Shown in pieces: positions 1-8,295 of a stretch of 64,000 nt of DNA. The notes beneath the pieces were generated by a model that saw only the letters and a program-made list of their open reading frames with translations, had not been told where the DNA came from and searched no databases. Position 1 is the first letter of the stretch. Each line of letters opens with the position of its first letter. The stretch covers positions 310,001 through 374,000 of the forward strand of contig NZ_JANHDL010000001.1 of the NCBI RefSeq assembly GCF_024494655.1, in the 5' to 3' direction. The DNA is from Halorubrum laminariae (GTDB lineage Archaea; Halobacteriota; Halobacteria; Halobacteriales; Haloferacaceae). The translations under genes and the position numbers were made by a program.

Positions 1-278
1 ACGGGGTCACCCTCACGGAGTTCGCCGAGGTACGTCTTCGCGACCGTCTCGCTCGCGAGGAACACCTCGAACCAGTTGTCCTTGGCCGGGTCGTCAGCGT
101 TCGCTCCGCCGCCTCCAACCGCGTACTCTTCGACCGTGAGACAGACGCCGCTGACGCTTATCGACTGGCCGTGGTGGAGGTTGTCGAAGCCGTCGACGCC
201 GATCCGTAGTCGGAGCCCGTCCGCGGTCTCGGTCCGCGCGCGGACCGTTCCGGTGTCCTCGACGATGCCGGTGAACAT
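1..278 (-). CDS. ribE: Riboflavin synthase (lumazine-binding type), 3' part cut off by window edge
   Basis: The enzyme dismutates two 6,7-dimethyl-8-ribityllumazine molecules to riboflavin. The visible 92 residues begin with the diagnostic MFTGIVEDTG, followed by a GQSISVSGVCLTVEEY segment and FEVFLASETVAKTYL, which match the first lumazine-binding barrel of the trimeric RibE/RibC family. The ATG at 278 is fixed by the invariant MFTGIVE start. The second barrel lies outside the window. It is divergent from the gene at 426, and the 147-bp gap holds both promoters. Recognition is confident; the rest of the gene cannot be judged. Confidence 0.95.
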   Translation of the reverse strand, partial: MFTGIVEDTGTVRARTETADGLRLRIGVDGFDNLHHGQSISVSGVCLTVEEYAVGGGGANADDPAKDNWFEVFLASETVAKTYLGELREGDP

Positions 279-425
279 ATCCGAACTGAGCGCGCGCGAC
301 ACATATCGGTTCGGCCTTCGGTCGGTCGGCGGTCGTCCAACGATCGCCCTGTACCCGTCTCGCGACCATCCAGCACCCGGCCCGCGACGAGCCGTTTTTG
401 TCCCCCGGGAGTCAACCCAACCCCG

Positions 426-767
426 ATGAGACTCGGCGTGATGGACATGATCGGACTGGCGGCGTCGCTCGTCTTCGCACTCCCGCTCGCGAACTACGCC
501 GTCATCCGGCTGCTCGCCGGCGAACTCGCGCTTGGCGTCGGTCTACTTGTCGTCGCCACCGCGATGGTCGTCCTCCCGCAGTACTTCCTCGATCCGGGAC
601 GGATCCTGCGGGAACTGCTCGCGGGACTGCTCCCGCGTCAGCTCCGCGGGTTCGTCGTGTCCGACTCCGCAGCGGCGTCGGCCGATCCGGATGCGACCGA
701 ATCGGACCCGTCCGAAGCGGATCCCGCCGAGGCGACGCCCGAGGATGCGACCGCAGTCGAGAAGTGA
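426..767 (+). CDS. Small two-helix membrane protein, haloarchaeal hypothetical
   Basis: A 113-residue protein. Residues about 5-25 and 30-50 are hydrophobic helices, followed by an amphipathic stretch (FLDPGRILRELLAGLLPRQL) and an acidic, Ala/Asp/Glu/Pro-rich tail from about residue 80 to the end that should be cytoplasmic and disordered. Haloarchaea encode a family of this size and shape (DUF7533-like, from memory), but no function is known to me. The start is the ATG at 426; GATG-type sequence just upstream does not give a clear ribosome binding site, so the transcript may be leaderless. Confidence 0.75.
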   Translation: MRLGVMDMIGLAASLVFALPLANYAVIRLLAGELALGVGLLVVATAMVVLPQYFLDPGRILRELLAGLLPRQLRGFVVSDSAAASADPDATESDPSEADPAEATPEDATAVEK

Positions 768-809
768 GCGCCGGCCGCGGTCGAGACGTGGACCGTTCGC
801 GTCTCGGGT

Positions 810-2156
810 TCACTCGCGTGTAGCCGGTACCATCCCGAGCGGGTACTCTGCGAGCAGTTCGTAGCCGTCCTCGGTGACGACGGCGAGATCACCCAGCCGG
901 ACGCCGCCAATGGCGGAGTCGTACACGCCCGGATCGACGGCGACCACGTGTCCGGTGCGAAGTTCGCCCGCGCGCGACAGCGACGGTGCCTCGTGGCGGC
1001 TCATGCCGACGCCGTGGCCGGCGTCGTGGAGGAATCCGGGCTCGCCCTCGTCGGCGTTCGGATCGAAGCCGTACGCCGCCAGCTCGGCGGCCGTCTCCCC
1101 GTGGACGGTCTTGGCCGGGACGCCAGGCTCGATCTCTGCGAGTGCGACCTCCCTAGCCGACTCGACCGCGACGGACGCCCGCCGCTCCCAACCGCCGTCG
1201 CCGTCGACGACGAACGTCCGTGTCAGGTTGCCGCGATACCCGTCGGGGCCGCGCGGCGAGACGCCGATCAACACCGTTTCGCCCGGGCGGATCGGTTCGT
1301 CGCCGCGGTAGTGACGGTCGGCCGCGGATCGTCCGACGCCGATCGCGGTGTCGCCGGCGTCGCTGACGCCGCTCACGGCGAGCGCCGCGTTCACCTCGCG
1401 GCGGAGTCGCTCCGTCGCCAGCGGTTCGCCGTTCCAGCGGAGAATCGGCTCTCCTGTCCCGTCCGCGTCGACAGCGCTCTCCGCCAGCACGGTCTCTGCG
1501 CGTGCCATTCCCGTGGCCGCCGCGCGTTGGACGCGGCGAAGTCGGTCGATCTCGGCCGCGGTCTTTCGCGCTCGGGCATCCGCGACCGCGTCGGTCGAGG
1601 CGAGGGCGTTGCCGGCGCGTTCGAGGTAGACGGCGGCGTCGTGGGGGATCGACGGCGGAACGAGCAGCGTCCGGTCACCGTCTTCGTTCCCGTCGCTGTC
1701 CTCGTTCCCATCGTCACCGAGCAGGTCGCGCACGACCGCCGCCGCGCGCTCGCCCGCGTGGCCACCGGTGCGCTCGGTCCGAACCGCGCGCACGACACCG
1801 TCGTGGAACTCGCCGTCGCCGTCAGAGGCTCCATTCTCGCTTTGAGTGCGTGCGCTCGAGACGAACTCACGGTCGGCCCGTTCGCGAAACAGCGACGGAA
1901 CACAGCAGACGGCGCGACCCGCGGCGTCGGCGTCGCTCCTGTCGTCGCTCGGGACGACGACCAGCGCGTACGCCCGATCCGGGCCGGAAAAGCGCGTGAG
2001 GTACCGGAGATCGTCGTCGAATCGGTCGCCGACCGCGACGAAGGCATCGGCGTCCGCGGCCGCGACCGCCTCGGCGATCGGCGCGAGATCGGTGCGGAGC
2101 GGTCGGGAAGCGGAGGCACTCTCGCCGGGCGCGGCGTCGTCGCTCCCGCCGCTCAC
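810..2156 (-). CDS. M24-family (Xaa-Pro peptidase-like) protein with degraded metal site
   Basis: 448 residues with the creatinase N-terminal region (about 20-190) and the pita-bread M24 domain (about 200-440). The fold is recognisable from GYRGNLTRTF (306-315), AGHGVGMSRHEAP (379-391) and VDPGVYDSAIGGVRLGDLAVV (407-427, shown here as position only). The family normally binds two metals through Asp, Asp, His, Glu, Glu. Here the Asp positions read Val299 and Asn310, the first Glu is Asp408 and the second is Gly422; only His381 is intact. It is therefore probably not an active dinuclear aminopeptidase. The GTG start at 2156 overlaps the helicase stop by 4 nt (GTGA), so translation is coupled. 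Two long acidic insertions (about 100-160) are halophile-type. Confidence 0.85.
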   Translation of the reverse strand: MSGGSDDAAPGESASASRPLRTDLAPIAEAVAAADADAFVAVGDRFDDDLRYLTRFSGPDRAYALVVVPSDDRSDADAAGRAVCCVPSLFRERADREFVSSARTQSENGASDGDGEFHDGVVRAVRTERTGGHAGERAAAVVRDLLGDDGNEDSDGNEDGDRTLLVPPSIPHDAAVYLERAGNALASTDAVADARARKTAAEIDRLRRVQRAAATGMARAETVLAESAVDADGTGEPILRWNGEPLATERLRREVNAALAVSGVSDAGDTAIGVGRSAADRHYRGDEPIRPGETVLIGVSPRGPDGYRGNLTRTFVVDGDGGWERRASVAVESAREVALAEIEPGVPAKTVHGETAAELAAYGFDPNADEGEPGFLHDAGHGVGMSRHEAPSLSRAGELRTGHVVAVDPGVYDSAIGGVRLGDLAVVTEDGYELLAEYPLGMVPATRE

Positions 2157-3997
2157 GGCTCCGGTTCCGGCACCGCCAACTCCGCCTGTACCTCCTCGAC
2201 GAGATCCTGTGCGGGCTCTTCGCGGAGTTCGTTAAACAGGAGGACGCTGATCGGCAGGGTCGGGGCACCGCTGATGAGGCTCTCTAGGATCACGAGTCGC
2301 TCGCGGGCGCGAGACATCCCGACGTAGAAGACCCGCCGTTCGTTGTCGGTGAGAAGCGGGACCGGACTCGTCGTCTTGGTGAACTCCTCGACGCCGTCGA
2401 CCGCCGTCGGATCGTCGATGGAGGCCGCCATCTGCTCGACGACCTTCTCCGTGAGATCCGTCGCGACGAACACGTGATCGGCCTCGCGCCCCTTCGCGGA
2501 GTGAATCGTCCCGACGCGGACGCGAGTCGGGTCCATCCCCCCGTAGTCGCCGTCGAAGTACGCGCCCATCGACTTGCGCTGGAAGCTCGTCACCTTCCGG
2601 ACCATGTCGTCCGCGCTCGCGGTATCCGGCATGAACGGGATGTAGTCGTCGAGCTCGGCCGCCGTCACTTCGATCTGGGCGACATCATCGGCGTCCGCCG
2701 CCTCCTCGCGGTCGTCGAGGAAGTCATAGAACTCGTCGCGGTCGTGCGTGCCGAATGCCGAGTCCTGCAGCATGTCCGCGAGTCGCCGGGCCTCCAGCCC
2801 GTTCACGGGATCGCCCGCGTCCGTCTTCTCGATGGCGCTGACGTAGTCTTGCACCCGGTCGGTCCACATCCGCCCGTCGGTCAACATTGTGAAGGGGATC
2901 CCGTGGTCGATGAACTCATCGATGAAGTCGAACATCTGGTAGCGCGCGCGGAACAGACACATCACGCTTCCCTCGTCGTCGTCGACCGTGTACCGGACGT
3001 TCCGGACGAGTTCGAGCATCGACGGCGACTCGATCGCCTCGACGGTGCCACCCTCCTTGCGAGGGTGGAGATCCTTCTCCTGCCGCTTGTCGATGTGGCG
3101 GATCTCCGCATTGACGACATTGAGAATCTCCGATGGGAGGCGATAGGAGTTCGGGAGAACCACGTCCTCGTCGACCTCGGTGTCCAAGAGGAGATCGGGG
3201 TCAGCGCCCTGCCACGCGTAGACGACTTGGTCGTCGTCACCGGCGATGAGCACCTTCCGCATGTGCGGCTGCCACTCCTCGAAGACGTTGTACTGCAGCG
3301 TCGTGATATCCTGGAACTCGTCGATGATCAGGTACTCGACGTTCGGGACGAGCGAGCGCTGGGCGACTCGTTCGAGCATGTCGGCGAAGCCGACGAGGTC
3401 GTTGTCGCCCTTATACGCCCGCCACGCGCGGATCGTCTCGGGGATGTCGATTCGGTCGTCGTCGGAGGGCCACGTCGGCGTGTACTTGTTCCCCTGTTGG
3501 GCGTTCGGGTCCTCCTCGGGCGGGAGCCGCACCTCCTCGACGTTCCACTGGAACGGCACGTCGTACCAGTCGGCCACGTCGCGCTCGGTCCGCTGGAGCC
3601 ATTGTGAGGTCGCGATGATCTTGTTTCCGATGGTCGTCGACCGGGCAGTCCGGCGGCCCGCGCCGCCGTGTTGGTCCTCGAATTCGATGCCGTACTCCTC
3701 GCAAAATCCCTCCTTGTCGTCCTCGCCGACCACGTCACCGCGAGAGAGGTCGAGCAGCTCGTACGCCTTCGCGTGCATCGTGCTGACGTTCCCCTGAAGG
3801 CTCCGGGGAGAGACGTCGAGCCGCTCGGCGAGCCGTTCCCGGATCTCGGCCGCGGCAGCGCGCGTGTACGAGACGACGAGCACGTCGCGAACGTCCGTGT
3901 CCTCGTCGTCGAGGATCCCCTCGACGCGGTCCAGAAGCGCCGTGGTCTTCCCGCTACCCGGACCGCCGAAGAGTCGCGTCACCGTGGGATCGGTCAT
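2153..3997 (-). CDS. UvrD/Rep-type superfamily 1A DNA helicase
   Basis: 614 residues with the ordered SF1 motifs: Walker A GGPGSGKTTALL (11-22), motif Ia around SYTRAAAAEIRERL, Walker B YLIIDEFQD with the DEFQD variant of DExx, motif III GDDDQVVYAWQGAD, motif V VGTIHSAKGREADHVF and motif VI YVGMSRARERL. These indicate a 3'-5' translocating ATP-dependent helicase, expected to act in DNA repair or replication-fork handling in the cytoplasm. At about 610 residues it is shorter than bacterial UvrD (about 720) because the C-terminal 2B extension is reduced. It is the first gene of a two-gene unit with the M24 homologue. Annotators variously call it UvrD, PcrA or Rep3. Confidence 0.93.
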   Translation of the reverse strand: MTDPTVTRLFGGPGSGKTTALLDRVEGILDDEDTDVRDVLVVSYTRAAAAEIRERLAERLDVSPRSLQGNVSTMHAKAYELLDLSRGDVVGEDDKEGFCEEYGIEFEDQHGGAGRRTARSTTIGNKIIATSQWLQRTERDVADWYDVPFQWNVEEVRLPPEEDPNAQQGNKYTPTWPSDDDRIDIPETIRAWRAYKGDNDLVGFADMLERVAQRSLVPNVEYLIIDEFQDITTLQYNVFEEWQPHMRKVLIAGDDDQVVYAWQGADPDLLLDTEVDEDVVLPNSYRLPSEILNVVNAEIRHIDKRQEKDLHPRKEGGTVEAIESPSMLELVRNVRYTVDDDEGSVMCLFRARYQMFDFIDEFIDHGIPFTMLTDGRMWTDRVQDYVSAIEKTDAGDPVNGLEARRLADMLQDSAFGTHDRDEFYDFLDDREEAADADDVAQIEVTAAELDDYIPFMPDTASADDMVRKVTSFQRKSMGAYFDGDYGGMDPTRVRVGTIHSAKGREADHVFVATDLTEKVVEQMAASIDDPTAVDGVEEFTKTTSPVPLLTDNERRVFYVGMSRARERLVILESLISGAPTLPISVLLFNELREEPAQDLVEEVQAELAVPEPEP

Positions 3998-4099
3998 TAT
4001 CTACCCCAGATTCCGGTTCTTCTTAAACGCCGTGGCTCGGAGACACGGCAGAAACGTCGCCCGCGATGCGGAGGGTGGCTCATCGGCGAATGACTTGTT

Positions 4100-4258
4100 T
4101 CAGTTGCCTCGGGTCGCGCGGGCCTCTCGGACGTCCGCCCCGTCGCGAACGAGATTCTCGCAGGCCGGACAGACGCGCGGGCGATCGACCTCGTTCGGAG
4201 TGAACACCCGGACGTAATCGGCCGTGACGAACGAGCCGCAGTTCTTGCAGGTCGGCAT
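4100..4258 (-). CDS. 52-residue zinc-finger protein, conserved in haloarchaea
   Basis: A short protein starting MPTCKNCGSFVTADYVRVF. It has a CxxC knuckle at residues 4-7 and a second CPAC at 30-33, spaced as in a small zinc ribbon, followed by the basic-acidic tail ADVREARATRGN. This corresponds to a haloarchaeal family of about 50 residues (DUF7563-like, from memory). Role unknown; a nucleic-acid-binding or protein-docking function is only inferred from the zinc ribbon. A TATA-like box at 4279-4286 sits about 25 nt upstream of the ATG, so the mRNA is probably leaderless. Confidence 0.85.
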   Translation of the reverse strand: MPTCKNCGSFVTADYVRVFTPNEVDRPRVCPACENLVRDGADVREARATRGN

Positions 4259-4278
4259 GGTCGTGACTCACGAATGAT

Positions 4279-4286
4279 ACTATATA
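4279..4286 (-). promoter_or_regulatory. TATA-like box for the 52-residue zinc-finger gene
   Basis: On the minus strand the sequence reads TTATATAG, centred about 25 nt before the ATG at 4258. That spacing fits a leaderless haloarchaeal promoter. Confidence 0.55.
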
Positions 4287-4345
4287 ATGCTACCGCCGAT
4301 CGCGACCGAAAGAAAGGACTTCACCGACTTGCGACGGCCATACAC

Positions 4346-4528
4346 TCAGGTCGGCCGCCAGTCGCAGACGCCGCATCGGGCCGTTCCTTCGGGGTGCAGT
4401 GCACCGCACTCTGGACACTGGAGCTTGTTATAGGACCGCTCCCAGCGTACGATCTCTGTCTCGTGGCCGCGATCTGACAGAAACTCGTCGAACACGTCGC
4501 CGTCCGAGCTGGGTGCACTACTAGACAT
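4346..4528 (-). CDS. HVO_0416-family zinc-finger protein
   Basis: 60 residues. The N-terminal third is acidic and Ser-rich; the C-terminal half holds CPECGALHPEGTARCGVC, a four-cysteine zinc ribbon (CxxC-x9-CxxC). It matches the small haloarchaeal family named after HVO_0416. The phrase EFLSDRGHETEIVRWERSYN ahead of the ribbon is the family-specific region. Function unknown. An unusually long TATA-like run (tatatata, about 4551-4562) lies about 25-30 nt upstream of the ATG, suggesting strong leaderless transcription. The 175 bp between this gene and hisH contain only this promoter and no other gene that I can see. Confidence 0.88.
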   Translation of the reverse strand: MSSSAPSSDGDVFDEFLSDRGHETEIVRWERSYNKLQCPECGALHPEGTARCGVCDWRPT

Positions 4529-4550
4529 GCATGCCAGTCAATGACACGCG

Positions 4551-4562
4551 TGTATATATATC
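4551..4562 (-). promoter_or_regulatory. Extended TATA element for the HVO_0416-family gene
   Basis: An alternating TA run of about 11 bp, 23-34 nt before the ATG at 4528 on the minus strand, in an otherwise GC-rich region. Confidence 0.55.
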
Positions 4563-4703
4563 TTGTCGTAATTCTCGCGCACTTGGGTTTGCGGGACGTT
4601 CGAAATCCGTTCAAAATGTGACCGCATATCATAGTATCTCGGAGAGTTGAGCGTATTGCCGATGTGACTGACCGCCGCATCTCGGCCCACACACCGGACG
4701 CGC

Positions 4704-5363
4704 TCACGCGTCTGCGCAGTACTCGACGAAGTTTCGCAGGATCTGCAGCCCCGTCTCGCCGCTCTTCTCCGGATGGAACTGGGTGCCGAACACGTTGCCC
4801 GCCTCATTGGCGACGACGGCCGGGAAGTCTACCCCGTAGTCGGCGGTCGCGACGACAGCGTCGGGGTCGTCGGGTTCGGCGTAGTACGAGTGGACGAAGT
4901 AGGCGTACCGACCCTCGACCCCGTCGACGATGGGATGATCGCGCTCGACCGACAGTTCGTTCCACCCCATGTGCGGGACCTTGCGGTCGACATCGAACCG
5001 GACGTTGGTCCCGGGGACGAGATCGAGGCCGGTCACCTCGCCTTCCCCCTCGTGGTCGGCCTCCTCGCTCGACGTGAGGAGCATCTGCATGCCGAGACAG
5101 ATCCCGAAGAGGGGACGACCGGCGTCAGCGTGGTCTGTCAGCGCCTCGCGCAGCGGACCAGCGTTTTCCATCCCCTCGCGGAACGCGCCAACGCCCGGGA
5201 GGACGACCCCGTCGGCGGCCGCGAACGCCGCGGGATCGTCGGTGATCTCGACCGACGCTCCCGCCCGTTCTAACCCACGGGTGGCAGACCGGAGGTTCCC
5301 GAGGCCGTAGTCAACCAACACGACATCCGCCAGCGTCTCCGCCGGCGGCCCGAAGGTGCTCAT
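4704..5363 (-). CDS. hisH: Imidazole glycerol phosphate synthase, glutaminase subunit
   Basis: 219 residues. HisH hydrolyses glutamine and channels ammonia to HisF in histidine biosynthesis. The protein opens VVLVDYGLGNLRSATRGLER and has the class I amidotransferase nucleophile elbow GICLGMQML (Cys of the catalytic triad), the oxyanion-region VPHMGWNEL, the HisH signature YFVHSYYAEP and the His-Glu pair in FGTQFHPEKSG. Length is slightly above the usual 195-210. The ATG at 5363 was chosen over an upstream in-frame extension because family homology begins a few residues after it. hisF is not adjacent here, which is usual for haloarchaea with dispersed his genes. Confidence 0.95.
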   Translation of the reverse strand: MSTFGPPAETLADVVLVDYGLGNLRSATRGLERAGASVEITDDPAAFAAADGVVLPGVGAFREGMENAGPLREALTDHADAGRPLFGICLGMQMLLTSSEEADHEGEGEVTGLDLVPGTNVRFDVDRKVPHMGWNELSVERDHPIVDGVEGRYAYFVHSYYAEPDDPDAVVATADYGVDFPAVVANEAGNVFGTQFHPEKSGETGLQILRNFVEYCADA

Positions 5364-5494
5364 ACGCTCCCTCCGAGGGGCACGGAAAAGTCGGTTTCCC
5401 TTGCAACAGTCATCACGAGAGCGGAGACAGACGCTCCGAGAGTCCCGGTCGTTGAGCCGTTTCCGACCGGAAGGGCCGACCAACGCCCGGATTC

Positions 5495-6145
5495 TCAAAA
5501 CTCACCGAGACGCGACTGCCCATCACCGCCCGACTCCGTCGCATCGCCGACGCCGGCCACCTCGGCAGCTAGCGCGATCCCCTCGAAGAATCCGTCTCGC
5601 TGGCTCCGATCGTACAGCGTCGCCGCCGGGTGGACGGAGAGGAGTACCCGACGCGACGCGTCCGCGATCCGGGCGTCGACGATGTCACCGGACTCCGACG
5701 TGATCGCGACCGACCGGTCGAGCAGGTGCTCGCTCGGGACTTTTCCGAGAGTCACGATCAGGTCGGGGTCGAGCCGGTCGATCTCGGCGTCGAGGTAGCC
5801 GCGGCAGTTCGCCAACTCCTCGTCCGTCGGGTCGCGGTTGTCCGGCGGCCGACACCGGACGCAGTTCGTGATCCGCACGTCCGAGCGCGCGAGTCCAGCG
5901 TCCCGGAGCGCCTCGTCCAGCACGTCTCCCGACCGCCCGACGAAGGGCTCCCCCTGCTCGTCTTCGTTCGCTCCCGGGCCCTCGCCCACGAACAGCAGGT
6001 CGGCGTCGATCGGCCCGACGCCGTCTACGATCTGGCTCCGCGACTCGACGAGCGCCGGACAGCGCTCGCAGGAAGACACGCGGAGGTCGTCGTCGAGTCC
6101 GCTGTCGGTCCCCGGCTGACTATCGCTCGTCCCGCGATCGCTCAT
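5495..6145 (-). CDS. Uracil-DNA glycosylase, family 4-like (Fe-S)
   Basis: 216 residues. The order of motifs is typical of the thermostable/halophilic type 4 enzymes: CERCPAL (cluster cysteines), the catalytic water-activating loop VGEGPGANEDEQGEPFVGRS, ITNCVRCRPPDNRDPTDEE (further cysteines), LGKVPSEHLL and the C-terminal SVHPAATLY loop. The enzyme removes uracil from deaminated DNA at the start of base-excision repair. The ATG at 6145 precedes a short acidic, Ser/Asp-rich leader. The gene is followed downstream by hisH at a 131-nt gap, so co-transcription is uncertain. Confidence 0.92.
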   Translation of the reverse strand: MSDRGTSDSQPGTDSGLDDDLRVSSCERCPALVESRSQIVDGVGPIDADLLFVGEGPGANEDEQGEPFVGRSGDVLDEALRDAGLARSDVRITNCVRCRPPDNRDPTDEELANCRGYLDAEIDRLDPDLIVTLGKVPSEHLLDRSVAITSESGDIVDARIADASRRVLLSVHPAATLYDRSQRDGFFEGIALAAEVAGVGDATESGGDGQSRLGEF

Positions 6146-6207
6146 GTGACTCGATGAGCACGGCCGCGACATAAGTTGCGGCCGTTCAGGATCGTTCGAT
6201 CCGCCCC

Positions 6208-6786
6208 TCACGCCGACTCGATCGCCTCGCGGTGCGCGCTCGCCGCGATACCGGCGAGGCGGAGGGGCTCAGGCCGCCGGAACCCCTCCTCGACGAGCCC
6301 GCGAGCCGCGGCCGCCGCCGCATCGATGTCGAGACCGACGGCGCGAACGAAAAGCGGCATCGCTCCGTCCGCGTCTGAGTCTGGTGTCCCAACTCGCGTG
6401 CGGGACGGGAACGACCGATACGCCGCGAGACGGCTCGCGAGTGCGTTTCCGTCGAACGCCTCGCGGAGCGCGGGCTCCAGACCCGGACTCGGCTCGTAGC
6501 TCACCGCGTACACCGGCACGCCGAGCGTCTCGTGGAGGCGTCGGAGATCGAGGAGGTTGAACCAAGCAGGAGCGATCCCGTCGCAGGCGACGTGGCGAAC
6601 GTCGTCGCGGCCGAGCGCGTCGACGAGGTCGATCACAGCGGCGGTCGCGTCGGTGCCGCCGACGGTACAGCGTTCGAAACCGAGCCCGTCGAGGGTCCCG
6701 TCGGATCTGACGACAGCACCGGCTACGTAGCTGGTGTAGTCACCGTCGGAAAACGAGACTCCGAGCGTCCGGCTCGGTGGTCTCAC
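6208..6786 (-). CDS. DUF99 family protein
   Basis: 192 residues from a GTG at 6786. The opening RTLGVSFSDGDYTSYVAG, the phrase CTVGGTDATAAVIDLV and the segment GIAPAWFNLLDLRRLHETLG are characteristic of the archaeal DUF99 family, which structurally resembles endonuclease V; enzymatic activity in haloarchaea is not established. I chose the GTG because a GAGGAG ribosome-binding sequence lies about 10 nt upstream, overlapping the end of the DUF5786 gene (stop at 6791), and longer starts would run through that gene. The two genes form a tight pair. Confidence 0.85.
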   Translation of the reverse strand: MRPPSRTLGVSFSDGDYTSYVAGAVVRSDGTLDGLGFERCTVGGTDATAAVIDLVDALGRDDVRHVACDGIAPAWFNLLDLRRLHETLGVPVYAVSYEPSPGLEPALREAFDGNALASRLAAYRSFPSRTRVGTPDSDADGAMPLFVRAVGLDIDAAAAAARGLVEEGFRRPEPLRLAGIAASAHREAIESA

Positions 6787-6790
6787 CCGA

Positions 6791-6973
6791 TCAGGTCTCC
6801 TCGGATTTGATGTCTTGGAGGCGATCGAGAAGTTCGTCGTTCGACGCGCCCGGCTCGTAGTCGACCGACCCCTCGTGGACCGATTCGGCCGCGCGGACTC
6901 CGTCCTCGTCGTCGAAATCCGCATCCAGGTCTTGGTTCTCCTGTTCGGATTCGTCGTAGCTTCCGAAGCCCAT
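6791..6973 (-). CDS. DUF5786 family small acidic protein
   Basis: 60 residues, extremely acidic (DESEQENQDLDADFDDEDG), ending in SNDELLDRLQDIKSEET. This matches a haloarchaeal family of conserved length (DUF5786). The N-terminus MGFGSYDESEQ is the most conserved part in the family as I remember it. Function unknown; the short predicted C-terminal helix could mediate binding. It is the first gene of a pair with DUF99 and is divergent from the MBL hydrolase. Confidence 0.85.
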   Translation of the reverse strand: MGFGSYDESEQENQDLDADFDDEDGVRAAESVHEGSVDYEPGASNDELLDRLQDIKSEET

Positions 6974-7092
6974 GTGTGTCCCTTACTAACAGCCGACGAC
7001 TGATAAAACCCCTGTCGGTAGCGGGGGTTCGTACCGGGACGCGACGACGCCCGACCTGCACGTTTTTACTCGCCGCGCGACCTCGGGTACGT

Positions 7093-7734
7093 ATGGAACC
7101 GATCACGGTCACCGCCGACGCGGAGGAGTTCACCTGCAATGCGTACCTCGTTCCCGGCGAGGCGACGACGCTCGTCGACGCCGGAACGATGCCCGGCGTC
7201 GCGGACGTGATCGCCGACGCGCTCGCCGACGCCGGCGTCGACGATCTCGACCGCGTCGTCTTGACGCACCAGCACCACGACCACGTCGGGGAACTGGATG
7301 CGGTGCTCGACCGGTTCGACGCGACACTTTACGCCAACGCCTCGCACCCGCGGCGCGACGTGACGATCGGCGACGGCGACGAGATCCTCGTCGGCGACGA
7401 GGCGTGCAAAGTCGTGTACACGCCCGGACACGCCGACGATCACATCTCGCTCGTCGGCGACGAGCGGCTCTACTCCGGCGATGTCGTCGTGTACAACGAC
7501 GGGGCCTTCGACGACGGCTCCTTCGGCCGCACCGACATGGCGGGGCAGTCGCGCGAGCGCCTGATCGAGAGCCTCCACACGCTCCTCGACCGACTTCCGG
7601 ACACCGTCGACGCGATGTTCCCCGGCCACGGCGATGTCTACCGCGCAAGCGACGGCCCCGACACGGTCCGTGCGGTCCTCGAACGCGCGACCGAACGCGC
7701 CGAGCGCCGCGAGCCGAAGTACCCCGACGCGTAG
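7093..7734 (+). CDS. MBL-fold metallo-hydrolase
   Basis: 213 residues. The metallo-beta-lactamase motif THQHHDHVGEL (HxHxDH) binds two metals, with further ligands in TPGHADDHI, YSGDVVVY and the final FPGHGDVY. The protein is compact, with no beta-CASP or rhodanese part, like glyoxalase II-type hydrolases. The substrate cannot be read from the sequence. The ATG at 7093 is preceded by no strong Shine-Dalgarno. It converges with the gene ending at 7801. Confidence 0.9.
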   Translation: MEPITVTADAEEFTCNAYLVPGEATTLVDAGTMPGVADVIADALADAGVDDLDRVVLTHQHHDHVGELDAVLDRFDATLYANASHPRRDVTIGDGDEILVGDEACKVVYTPGHADDHISLVGDERLYSGDVVVYNDGAFDDGSFGRTDMAGQSRERLIESLHTLLDRLPDTVDAMFPGHGDVYRASDGPDTVRAVLERATERAERREPKYPDA

Positions 7735-7800
7735 CCGTTCGACACGGCCACGCGCCGCAACCCCGACCGCCTCAACGCGACCGCTCCAAAGCGACCGAGC

Positions 7801-8268
7801 CTAGCCGTCGATAGAGCCCTCTCCGCGCTGGTCGGAGTCCGGCGACACCCCCCGTAACAGCTCGATCCCCTCGGACGCGACGGGAGTCGCCTCGTAGCCG
7901 CGCCGCCCGGCGAACTCGGTCTCGTCGATCAGACCGGCCGCGCGGAGCTCCGAGACGGTCCCGTGGAGGTCGGACTCGCACATGTCGGCCGTATCGAGCA
8001 GTTCGATCACCGACAGCGGCCCGTCGTCGACGACGACCGCGAGCAGGCCGAGCGACCGGTCGTCGTGTACCGCCCGCAGCACCCGCCGGACCGGTGTCGG
8101 GACGCCGCTGGCCGCGGTCGCGAGCGGCGACTCGCCGGCCACGACCGACAGATTGTCGTTGTCGACGTACCGCTCCTCACCGGTGGCCGGATCGCGCACT
8201 CGGCTCGACTCCGCGGAGCGTTTCACGAGGAGGTACGTCTCGCCGTCCGCGAGGCGGACCGTTTGCAT
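7801..8268 (-). CDS. Winged-helix domain protein, haloarchaeal conserved hypothetical
   Basis: 155 residues. Residues 1-45 form a small beta-rich region (QTVRLADGETYLLVKRS...GEERYVDNDNLSVV). From about residue 60 to 135 lies a helix-turn-helix/winged-helix pattern (VRRVLRAVHDDRSLGLLAVV, LSVIELLDTADMCESDLHGT, SELRAAGLIDE). It is probably a DNA-binding regulator or an adaptor; target unknown. I associate it with a DUF7346-like haloarchaeal family from memory. It lies 27 nt after the DUF7322-like gene upstream and is probably co-transcribed. Confidence 0.75.
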   Translation of the reverse strand: MQTVRLADGETYLLVKRSAESSRVRDPATGEERYVDNDNLSVVAGESPLATAASGVPTPVRRVLRAVHDDRSLGLLAVVVDDGPLSVIELLDTADMCESDLHGTVSELRAAGLIDETEFAGRRGYEATPVASEGIELLRGVSPDSDQRGEGSIDG

Positions 8269-8295
8269 TACCGTAGAAGAGCGGCCGCGCGAGTA

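Noticed and set aside
948..2327. 459-codon open frame on the + strand opposite the M24 gene
   Set aside because: It is the antisense shadow of a GC-rich gene: no recognisable domain, Arg/Val-rich composition, and the minus frame has clear M24 motifs.
2474..3607. 377-codon + strand frame opposite the helicase
   Set aside because: Antisense of UvrD motifs; composition (Val/His/Arg-rich) and lack of motifs mark it as non-coding.
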